Assembly (NCBI GenBank): GCA_016195265.1
Contig: JACPZW010000015.1
Coordinates: forward strand, 1 to 64,000
Length of the DNA: 64,000 nt
From: Acidobacteriota bacterium
GTDB taxonomy: Bacteria; Acidobacteriota; Vicinamibacteria; Vicinamibacterales; CAVVIG01
Direction: 5' to 3'
Shown here: piece after piece, positions 56,264 to 64,000 of the stretch
Position numbering within the stretch: position 1 is the first letter of the stretch
How the letters are laid out: each line of letters starts with the position of its first letter
Made by a program: the position numbers and the translations under genes
The notes under the pieces: model-generated
The model's database searches: none
The model's input: only the letters and a program-made list of their open reading frames with translations
Told to the model about the DNA's origin: nothing

Positions 56264-59142
56264 GCGGCCTGATCGCCCGGCGACAGTGCGTCCTGGCAGC
56301 GCCCGCAGATGCCGGCCCATGCCGGCTCGCTCGATACAGCCGGCACGTAGCGCCAGCATCGCTCGCATTTCACGCCGCCCGCGCGTTCGATCGCGATCTG
56401 CAGATCGCCGTCGGCTCCACCCGAGCCGGACCGCAGCTCCACTTCGGACACGATGAACAGCATCGGCAGCGCCGGCGCGTGCGCCTGCAGAGGCGCGAGC
56501 GCGGCCGCGGGTCCCGTCAGCACGACCTTCGCCTGCAGCGAGCTGCCGATCTGCTTATCCTTCCGCATCGGCTCGATCTTCGCGAGCACCGCGTCGCGCA
56601 CTTTCACGAGCGCGTCCCATTGCGCGAGAAGGCTGGCATCCGCCCACATCTGCAGTTCGTTCGCCGTGGGAAACACAGCCATGTGCACCGATACTTCTTC
56701 TTGGCGCACGCCCGGCAGGAAGCGCCAGAGCTCGTCCGCGGTGAACGACAGGATCGGCGCCATCAGGCGCGTCAGGCCGTCGGCGATGACGTACATTGCC
56801 GCCTGCGCGGACCGTCGCTCCTTCGACCGCGCGGCGAACGTGTACATCCGATCCTTCGAGATGTCGTTGTAGAACGCGCTCAGATCGATCGTCGTGAACG
56901 TGTTCAACCCCTGGAAGATCGTCCCGTAGTCGTACTCCTCGTATGCCTTGAGCACACGCTGGCCGAGATCGGCGTAGCGCGCGAGGATGTACCGATCGAC
57001 CTCCTCCATCTGCGCCGGCGGCACGCTGTCGATCGCCGGATTGAAGTCGTACAGATTCGCGATCAGATACCGCAGCGTGTTGCGGATCTTGCGGTACGCC
57101 TCGACGACGCGCGCGAGGATCTCCTTGCTGATCCGGATCTCCTGCGTGTAGTCGCTCATCGACACCCACAGCCGCAGGATGTCGGCGCCGCTCTGCTTGA
57201 TGATGTCCTGCGGCTCGATCGAGTTGCCGAGCGACTTGGACATCTTCCGGCCGTCCTCGGCGACGATGAAACCGTGCGTCAGGACCTGCTTGAAGGGCGG
57301 GCGGCCGCGCGTGCCGAGGCCGACCATCAGCGAGCTCTGGAACCAGCCGCGATGCTGATCGCTGCCTTCGAGGTAGATGTCGGCCGGCCACGTCAGTTCC
57401 GGCCACGCCGACAGCACGGCCTCATGGCTCGACCCCGAGTCGAACCAGACGTCGAGGATGTTCATCTCGCGGTCGAATGTGGACTCGCCGCACGCCGGGC
57501 AGGCCAGTCCCTTCGGGACGAATTCTTCAGTCGGCCGCTCGTACCAGGAGTCGGCGCCGTACTGCTCGAAGACCCGCGCTGCCTGATCGACGACTGCGGT
57601 CGTCATGATCGCCTCACCGCACTTCGCGCAGTCGAGTGCCGGAATCGGCACGCCCCAGACGCGCTGGCGCGAGATGCACCAGTCAGGCCGGTTCGCGATC
57701 ATGCTGTACATGCGGTCGCGGCCCCAGGCGGGGATCCACTTCACCTGTTCGTCGATGGCCTTGAGCGCCTGCTGACGAAGTGTGCCTCCGACGTGCGCGT
57801 GGAGATGCACGTCGGTGTGAGGCGCCTCGGGCGCCAGCCTCGCGCGGTCGAGCGCGATGAACCACTGCGCAGTCGCCAGGAAGATCACCGGGTTGTGACA
57901 CCGCCAGCAGTGCGGGTACTGGTGCGAGAACGCCTCGCGGTGCCACAGCCGGCCGCGTTGTTTCAATGCGGCTTCGATCTTCGGATTCGCGTCGAACACA
58001 CGCTGACCGCCGAAGAGCTCCACCGAATCCAGAAAGTGGCCGCCCGGGCCGACCGGCGCGTAGATCTCGAGGCCGTACTTCATGCCCGTGTTGAAGTCGT
58101 CTGCGCCGTGGCCCGGCGCGGTGTGAACGGCGCCCGTGCCAGCGTCGATCGTGACGTACTCGCCGAGCACGCCGTCCGACGCTCGCGCGTAGAGCGGATG
58201 CTGGAAACGGATGTGCTCGAGCGTCTTGCCCTTCATCCGCGCGACGGGCGCGCCGAACGTCTTGCCGCCGGCCGCGGCAACCTTCGGCGCCAGTTCTTCG
58301 GCGACGATCACGGTTCGACCGGCATTGCCGTCGGCGTCGCCGACCATGTAGGCCGCGTAGTCGAAGTCCGGATGGAACGCGATCGCCAGGTTCGACGGAA
58401 TCGTCCACGGCGTCGTCGTCCAGATCAGAACCGAAACATTCTTTCCAGCAAGCGCGGGCACGCGCGCCGCGAGCTCGCCGGCGCTCTCCGGCAGCAGCGG
58501 AAACTCGACGTAGATCGACGGCGACGTGTGATCCTCGTACTCGACCTCGGCTTCAGCCAGCGCGGTGCGACAATGGATGCACCAGTGGACCGGTTTCTTG
58601 CCCTTGTAGACAAGCCCCTGATCGACGAACCGCCCGAGCGCGCGGACGATTGCCGCCTGATACTCGAAGTTCATCGTCAGGTAGGGCGCGTTCCACGTGC
58701 CGAGGATCCCGAGCCGCTGGAACTGCTCGCTCATCGTGCCGACGAAGCGCTCGGCGTAAGCGCGGCACGCGCGACAGAAGTCCGCGACGGACATCTCACG
58801 CTTCTTCGGGCCGAGCTCGCGATCGACCTGCAGCTCGATCGGCAGGCCGTGGCAGTCGTAGCCGACGACGTACGGCGCGTCGAAGCCGGCCATCGATCGC
58901 GATTTGACGACGAACTCCTTGAGGATCTTGTTGAGCGCCGTGCCGATGTGGATGTTGCCGTTGGCGTACGGCGGGCCGTCGTGGAGCACGAACTTCGGCG
59001 CGCCCGCCCGGCGCGCGCGGATCTTCCCGTACAGGTCCATCGCCTGCCAGCGCGCGAGCGTCTCGGGCTCGGCCGTGGGCAGATTCGCTTTCATCGGGAA
59101 CTCCGTCCGCGGCAGGTTGACCGTGTCCTTCCACTCAGGCAT
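56260..59142 (-). CDS. ileS: Isoleucyl-tRNA synthetase
   Basis: [36 protein letters not shown]-terminal zinc CERCWRYV...CGRCQDAL. Confidence 0.97.
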   Translation of the reverse strand: MPEWKDTVNLPRTEFPMKANLPTAEPETLARWQAMDLYGKIRARRAGAPKFVLHDGPPYANGNIHIGTALNKILKEFVVKSRSMAGFDAPYVVGYDCHGLPIELQVDRELGPKKREMSVADFCRACRAYAERFVGTMSEQFQRLGILGTWNAPYLTMNFEYQAAIVRALGRFVDQGLVYKGKKPVHWCIHCRTALAEAEVEYEDHTSPSIYVEFPLLPESAGELAARVPALAGKNVSVLIWTTTPWTIPSNLAIAFHPDFDYAAYMVGDADGNAGRTVIVAEELAPKVAAAGGKTFGAPVARMKGKTLEHIRFQHPLYARASDGVLGEYVTIDAGTGAVHTAPGHGADDFNTGMKYGLEIYAPVGPGGHFLDSVELFGGQRVFDANPKIEAALKQRGRLWHREAFSHQYPHCWRCHNPVIFLATAQWFIALDRARLAPEAPHTDVHLHAHVGGTLRQQALKAIDEQVKWIPAWGRDRMYSMIANRPDWCISRQRVWGVPIPALDCAKCGEAIMTTAVVDQAARVFEQYGADSWYERPTEEFVPKGLACPACGESTFDREMNILDVWFDSGSSHEAVLSAWPELTWPADIYLEGSDQHRGWFQSSLMVGLGTRGRPPFKQVLTHGFIVAEDGRKMSKSLGNSIEPQDIIKQSGADILRLWVSMSDYTQEIRISKEILARVVEAYRKIRNTLRYLIANLYDFNPAIDSVPPAQMEEVDRYILARYADLGQRVLKAYEEYDYGTIFQGLNTFTTIDLSAFYNDISKDRMYTFAARSKERRSAQAAMYVIADGLTRLMAPILSFTADELWRFLPGVRQEEVSVHMAVFPTANELQMWADASLLAQWDALVKVRDAVLAKIEPMRKDKQIGSSLQAKVVLTGPAAALAPLQAHAPALPMLFIVSEVELRSGSGGADGDLQIAIERAGGVKCERCWRYVPAVSSEPAWAGICGRCQDALSPGDQAA

Positions 59143-59201
59143 GGGTATCCAGTGATTCTATTATGATCTGACGGCGACATCGTCCACAGGCCCATAAGCA
59201 G

Positions 59202-60479
59202 ATGAAGCAGACGCAGCTCGACAACGGACTGAACGTCCTCGTGCAGGAGGAGCACACCGCGCCGCTCGCGTCGGTGTGGTGCTGGTACACGGTGGGATCG
59301 AAGGACGAACGTCCCGGCCTGACCGGCGTCTCGCACTGGTGTGAGCACATGAATTTCAAGGGGACCACCAACATCCCCCGCGATCAGGTGAAAGGCATCA
59401 TCGAGCAGTTCGGCGGCGCCTGGAACGGCTACACCTGGATCGATCAGACGACGTATCTCGAGACCGCGACGCGCGATGCGCTGGATCGCATGCTCTTCAT
59501 CGAGTCCGAACGCATGGCGAACTGCCTCTACCATCCGGACGACTGCGAGTCGGAGCGCACGGTCATCATCTCGGAACTGCACGGCGGCGAGAACGATCCC
59601 GATCAGCTGCTCGATCAGGAGCTGACCGCGACCGCGTTCAAGGCGCACGGCTACCGTCACCCGACGATTGGCTGGCTGTCGGACCTCGAGACGATGACGC
59701 GCGACGATCTGTACGGGTACTACCGCCGCTACTACGTGCCCAACAACGCGACGCTCGTCATCGTCGGCGACGTCGATACCGACGATGCGCTGCGGCGCGC
59801 GAACGCGCACTTCGGCCGCATCGCGCCGGGCGCGGCGATCGAGCGGCGTGCGACCGTCGAGCCGCAGCAGTCCGGCGAGCGTCGCCTGACGATTCAGAAG
59901 GAAGGCACGACGGCGTACTTGAAGGCCGGCTATCACGTCGCGGCGGCGACCGACCCGCGCTTTGCGCCGGCGCTGCTGCTCGACGCCGTGCTGACCGGCG
60001 CAAAGGGCGTCAACCTGTGGTCGAGCTTCCGCGTGCCGCCGCCTCAGCGGAGCGCGCGTTTGTATCGGGCGCTCGTCGAGCGCGGGCTCGCCTCGTCGGT
60101 GCACGGATCGATGGTGCCGACCGAGCAGCCGTACCTGTACACGCTGTCGGTGACCGTGACCGACGGAACGCCGATCGCGCCGGTCGAAGCGGCGCTGCTT
60201 GAAGAACTTGACCGCGTGCGCCGCGACGGCGTCACCGAGGCGGAGTTGGTGAAGGCGAAAGCTCAGCTGCGCGCGCGGATGATCTTCGACGGCGATAGCG
60301 TGACGAACATCGCGCACCAGCTCGGCTACTTCGCCACGATCGCGAGCGTGGACCTTTTCACCTCGCTACCAGCGAGCCTGGCGGCTGTCACGGTCGAAGA
60401 GGTCGCGACGACCGCGCGAGACGTCCTCTCGCCCTCGAACCGCACGGTCGGATGGTTCGAGCCGTTGCCGGTTCAATAG
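59202..60479 (+). CDS. M16 family zinc peptidase
   Basis: HWCEH (HxxEH inverted zinc motif); EAD-like ESERMANCLYHPDDCESERTVIISEL. Confidence 0.92.
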   Translation: MKQTQLDNGLNVLVQEEHTAPLASVWCWYTVGSKDERPGLTGVSHWCEHMNFKGTTNIPRDQVKGIIEQFGGAWNGYTWIDQTTYLETATRDALDRMLFIESERMANCLYHPDDCESERTVIISELHGGENDPDQLLDQELTATAFKAHGYRHPTIGWLSDLETMTRDDLYGYYRRYYVPNNATLVIVGDVDTDDALRRANAHFGRIAPGAAIERRATVEPQQSGERRLTIQKEGTTAYLKAGYHVAAATDPRFAPALLLDAVLTGAKGVNLWSSFRVPPPQRSARLYRALVERGLASSVHGSMVPTEQPYLYTLSVTVTDGTPIAPVEAALLEELDRVRRDGVTEAELVKAKAQLRARMIFDGDSVTNIAHQLGYFATIASVDLFTSLPASLAAVTVEEVATTARDVLSPSNRTVGWFEPLPVQ

Positions 60480-61745
60480 ATGTCCCTCTCGCCCACCCGA
60501 ACGTCGCTGGACAACGGCGCCACGCTGCTCGTCAAAGCGACACCCAAGACGCCCATCGTCGCGATCAATCTGGCGATGCGCGCCGGGTCGATTGCGGATC
60601 CGGCGGACGCGCCAGGCGCGGCGTCCTTGCTGTCGCGCGTGATCGATCGCGGCACCGCCACGCGGTCCGCAACGCAGGTCGCCGAGGAACTCGATGGCCG
60701 CGGCGTCACGCTCAATATCAACGTCACGCGGCATCTCTTCAGCCTGTTGTGCACGTGTCTCGCCGAAGACTTCGCGCCGGTGCTCGCGCTGCTTGGCGAC
60801 ATCCTGATGGCGCCGTCGCTGCCAGACGAGGAAATCGCGACGCGCAAGGGCGAGGCGATCACGGCGATCCGGCAGGACGAGGACAATCCGGCAGTCCGCG
60901 CGATGGAATCGCTGATGGCGCTGCTGTATCCGGGCGGTCATCCGTACGGACGCCGCAGCAAGGGATCGATCGTAAGCGTCGAGGGCCTGACGCGCGAGCG
61001 GCTGGTGCGGCTGCACGCGGATCGCTTCGCGCCGGCTGCCCTGTCCGCGGTCATCGTCGGCGACGTGGACGCATCGCGCGCGCGCGACGAGGTCACGCGC
61101 GTGTTCGGCGGCTGGCGCGCTTCATCCGCGCCGGCCGTCGTGCCGCCGCCCGTGACGCCAGCGTTCGCGCGGCGGCGCGTCGTCATCCCGATGATGAACA
61201 AGTCGCAGGCCGACATCGCGTACGGCTTCACCACGATCAGGCGCAGCGATCCGGCGTACTACGCGTTCTGGCTGATGAACGTCGCGTTCGGCCAGTACGC
61301 CCTCGGCGGCCGGCTCGGCGACAGCATCCGCGAGCGGCAGGGGATGGCGTACTACGTGTCGAGCACGCTGGACGCGAACGTCGCGGAAGGACCGCTCTCG
61401 ATTCGCGCAGGCGTGAGTCCGGCGAATGTGGATCGTGCGGTCGCGTCGATCGATGAAGAAGTCGCGCGCCTGGTCGCCGACGGTCTGACGCCGAAGGAGC
61501 TCGACGAATCGCGCCGCTTCCTGATCGGCTCCATGCCGCGCGCGCTCGAGACGAACGCCGGCATCGCGAACTTCCTGCAGAACGGGGAGTTCTTTTGTCT
61601 CGGGCTGGACTATGACGAGCGACTGCCCGGTCTGCTGACCGCCGTGACGCTGGATGACGTCAATGCCGCCGCGCGCCATGCGATGGCCGCGGATCGCGCG
61701 ACTGTCGTCATCGCCGGTCCGTACGGTGACGGCCGAATTGAGTAG
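60480..61745 (+). CDS. M16 family peptidase-like subunit (no HxxEH)
   Basis: LDNGATLLVKATPKTPIVAINLAMRAGSIADP; starts immediately after the upstream stop. Confidence 0.88.
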   Translation: MSLSPTRTSLDNGATLLVKATPKTPIVAINLAMRAGSIADPADAPGAASLLSRVIDRGTATRSATQVAEELDGRGVTLNINVTRHLFSLLCTCLAEDFAPVLALLGDILMAPSLPDEEIATRKGEAITAIRQDEDNPAVRAMESLMALLYPGGHPYGRRSKGSIVSVEGLTRERLVRLHADRFAPAALSAVIVGDVDASRARDEVTRVFGGWRASSAPAVVPPPVTPAFARRRVVIPMMNKSQADIAYGFTTIRRSDPAYYAFWLMNVAFGQYALGGRLGDSIRERQGMAYYVSSTLDANVAEGPLSIRAGVSPANVDRAVASIDEEVARLVADGLTPKELDESRRFLIGSMPRALETNAGIANFLQNGEFFCLGLDYDERLPGLLTAVTLDDVNAAARHAMAADRATVVIAGPYGDGRIE

Positions 61746-61768
61746 TTGGGGATTGAGTAGTTGAATAA
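61738..61768. repeat. 8-bp period array (TTGAGTAG...), left flank of hypothetical gene
   Basis: AATTGAGTAGTTGGGGATTGAGTAGTTGAA. Confidence 0.75.
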
Positions 61769-62436
61769 TGTCTGTGAAGAGCCGCCTTGCTGGCGATATT
61801 GTCTCGTTCGTCCGACAATCCGCCCGTGGTTTGAAGTGGTTGCGTCGAAATCACGCAGCGCTGACCGCGCTCTCCACGTTCTTCTTGGCTCTCATCACAT
61901 TCTTGTTGGCTCAGATTGCCAGTCGGCAGAATCACCTGACTGAGACAGTCCAGCGAGCTTGGCTCAGTCCGACTCAGTGGACGCTTTACGAGCGGCCTGA
62001 TCCGACGCAGCCTTTCGTGGTCGCTCACCAGTTCCAGTACGACACCGACGTGATGGTCGCGCTGAACTTCACGAACTCCGGCCACAGCCCAGCGCTTTGC
62101 GTGCAATACACGGAACCCGTCCTGACTTTTGGCGAGGAGTTTCCGAAGGGAGACGGATCGCTGTTGTCGAACAGCGGAGTCAGCATTTTCCCGGATCGTG
62201 GGATCTCGTTTGACGCGAAGCAGACGTACAGGCTCACTCGTGAAGTTGCTAGAGCCTTCAAACGCCCTGGCCTATATGTACGTGCAACCATCTACTATGA
62301 CGATGCATTCGGTTGTCGGCATCACACCACGGCCTGTCAAGTTATTGAACCCGGCGCGGGTCACTTCGGGTATTGCGGGCTTGGCGATCCCGTTGATCCA
62401 CCGGATAGGTGCGAGCCTCATCAATGCAATCCGTGA
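61768..62436 (+). CDS. Single-TM hypothetical protein
   Basis: TM LSTFFLALITFLLAQIAS followed by a probable extracytoplasmic region; less GC-rich than neighbours. Confidence 0.7.
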   Translation: MSVKSRLAGDIVSFVRQSARGLKWLRRNHAALTALSTFFLALITFLLAQIASRQNHLTETVQRAWLSPTQWTLYERPDPTQPFVVAHQFQYDTDVMVALNFTNSGHSPALCVQYTEPVLTFGEEFPKGDGSLLSNSGVSIFPDRGISFDAKQTYRLTREVARAFKRPGLYVRATIYYDDAFGCRHHTTACQVIEPGAGHFGYCGLGDPVDPPDRCEPHQCNP

Positions 62437-62517
62437 ACGGTTTCGGCGAACAGCTGATCAATGCGCTGCGCTGGCGTGTGGGCGTGGCCGTCGGGGCGCT
62501 CATTAAGATTCTCTGAG

Positions 62518-62557
62518 TCAATTACCCAACTACCAAATCACCCAACTACCCAATTCA
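62518..62557. repeat. 8-bp period array (ATTACCCA ACTACCAA ATCACCCA ACTACCCA)
   Basis: Reverse-complement flavour of the 61738 array. Confidence 0.85.
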
Positions 62558-62559
62558 AC

Positions 62560-63258
62560 ATGTCCGTCCGCGCTGTCTTCTTCGACGTCGACTTCACGCT
62601 CATCTATCCCGGCCCGACGTTTCGTGGCGAGGGCTATCGCGCGTTCTGCGCGCGCTACGGGATGGACGTGGATGCGGCGAAGTTTCCGCAGGCCGTCGCC
62701 GGCGCCGCGCCGTTGCTCGATGTCCCGGACGAGGCGTACGACGATGAGATCTTCATCGCCTACACGCGCCGCATCATCGAGGGCATGGGCGGGACAGGCC
62801 TGCAAGTCGACGCGTGCGCGCGTGAGGTCTACGTGGAATGGGCCGCGTGTCATCATTTCGAGATGTACGACGAAGTGCCCGACGTCCTTCGCGAGCTCGC
62901 CGCTGCCGGCGTCCGCATCGGGCTGATCTCGAACTCGCACCGTTGCCTGGCGTCCTTTCAGTCGCACTTCGAACTGCAGGGCCTGATCAGCGCGACGGTC
63001 TCCTCGTCTCAACATGGCTTCATGAAGCCGCACCCGAGCATCTTCGCCGCCGCGCTGCAGCTCGTCGACGCGCAGCCGGCCGACGCCGTGATGGTCGGTG
63101 ACAGTGTCCGCCAGGATGTCGCGGGCGCGCTGGCCGCAGGAATGCGCGCGATCCTGCTGCAGCGCGGCGACACGCCGACACCCGGGCGCGAACTGAGCGA
63201 GCGCGGTGTGCCGGTGATACGCTCGCTGAGAGAACTGCCTAATCTCATAATTGGGTAG
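62560..63258 (+). CDS. HAD family hydrolase
   Basis: FFDVDFTLIYPG; GLISNSH; KPHPSIFAAAL; VMVGDSVRQDVAGALAAGM. Confidence 0.92.
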   Translation: MSVRAVFFDVDFTLIYPGPTFRGEGYRAFCARYGMDVDAAKFPQAVAGAAPLLDVPDEAYDDEIFIAYTRRIIEGMGGTGLQVDACAREVYVEWAACHHFEMYDEVPDVLRELAAAGVRIGLISNSHRCLASFQSHFELQGLISATVSSSQHGFMKPHPSIFAAALQLVDAQPADAVMVGDSVRQDVAGALAAGMRAILLQRGDTPTPGRELSERGVPVIRSLRELPNLIIG

Positions 63259-63343
63259 TTGAGTAATTGAGTAAGTGGGCGATTGACTCGCGAATTGACC
63301 ATCCCATTACCCAATTACCCAATCACCCAGTTACCCAATTCAA
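63246..63343. repeat. 8-bp period array in opposed arms (ATTGGGTA.../...TTACCCAA)
   Basis: ATTGGGTA GTTGAGTA ATTGAGTA AGTGGGCG ... TTACCCAA TTACCCAA TCACCCAG TTACCCAA. Confidence 0.88.
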
Positions 63344-63344
63344 A

Positions 63345-64000
63345 TGTCCGTCATCACCTACCGCGATCTCACGACGCTCGACGACTTCGGCGCGGTCGTC
63401 GAGCTCGAGCGGCAGATCTGGGGTCCGGGCTACGACGATGTCGTGCCGGTGCCGATTCTCGCAGTCACTGTTCAGCGAGGCGGGATCCTGATCGCTGCGT
63501 TCGACGAGGACCGCATGATCGGCTTCGTCTACTCGCTGCCCGGCATCAAAGATGGGCAGCCGACGCAGTGGTCGCACATGCTCGGCGTCCTCGACGAGTA
63601 CCGGAAGGGCGGCGCCGGCTATCAGTTGAAGGTCCTGCAGCGCGACCGCGCGCTCGCGATGGGGCTCGATCTGATCGAGTGGACCTACGATCCGATGCAG
63701 GCCGCCAACGCCCACCTCAACTTCGCAAAGCTCGGCATCGTCGTCGAGCACTACGAAGAGAACGTCTACGGCGAGTCGGGAAGCCCGCTCCACCAGGGCA
63801 ATCCGACCGATCGGTTCATCGCCGAGTGGTGGATTCGGATGCCGCGCGTCGAGCAGCGCCTCGCCGGATCGGCGCCGATGGCGCCGGTGCTGACGGTCGA
63901 GCCGGCCAATCGCACGCGACCACAGGACGAAGAAGAGGGCCGGTGGCTCGAGCCGGTGGACGTGAATCTGACGCTTGACGCCAGGCGCATCAGTGTCGAG
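63345..64000 (+). CDS. GNAT-superfamily acetyltransferase (COG3375-like), truncated by window edge
   Basis: MSVITYRDLTTLDDFGAVVELERQIWGPGYDDVVPVPILAV...WSHMLGVLDEYRKGGAGYQLKVLQRDRALAMGLDLIEWTYDPMQAANAHLNFAKLG. Confidence 0.8.

Noticed and set aside
56479-59166. 895-aa plus-strand ORF
   Set aside because: Antisense shadow of ileS
63246-63343. Possible CRISPR array
   Set aside because: Contiguous 8-bp units with no spacers, no leader, no cas genes nearby

Overview
This 64 kb window is GC-rich bacterial chromosome. Its gene content (Oar-like TonB-dependent receptor, HEAT-cyclophilin fusion, ECF sigma cassettes, eukaryote-like kinase relic) suggests Acidobacteriota or a relative; this placement is an inference. 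Most of it is housekeeping: glyA (damaged), rpiB, RlmI-like methyltransferase, TPP riboswitch-thiC, M20 peptidase, htpX, SPL-type radical SAM, UbiA plus a DUF92/phytol-kinase-like fusion plus an SDR, sugar epimerase, lptD, folC, accD, deoxynucleoside kinase, menC-like, ddl, tgt, yajC-secD-secF, uppP, hppA, tonB-exbB-exbD-exbD, ECF sigma cassette, Oar-like receptor, rel, ridA, rpmB, dksA-like, lon (frameshifted), HDAC-family protein, NUDIX, rluA, lgt, lspA, ileS, tandem M16 proteases, HAD and GNAT. I found no CRISPR array, tRNA, rRNA, intact transposon or classical defence island. The most unusual signals are: (1) many degenerate arrays with a 7- or 8-bp period that fill gene boundaries, use a different 'word' at each locus, are often arranged as opposed arms, and sometimes intrude into coding sequence; (2) a self-contained minus-strand unit (sigma70-like promoter, about 135-nt leader with three hairpins, SD-like tract, 16-aa ORF MAKKAKGGKKKAGKKR, terminator); (3) a CCTTCGACAGGCTCAG-type repeat in frame inside a UbiA prenyltransferase; (4) several genes with internal or terminal deletions (glyA, lon, AlkD-like, Ser/Thr kinase), which are either pseudogenes or assembly errors. 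Everything was read by eye; no searches were run.
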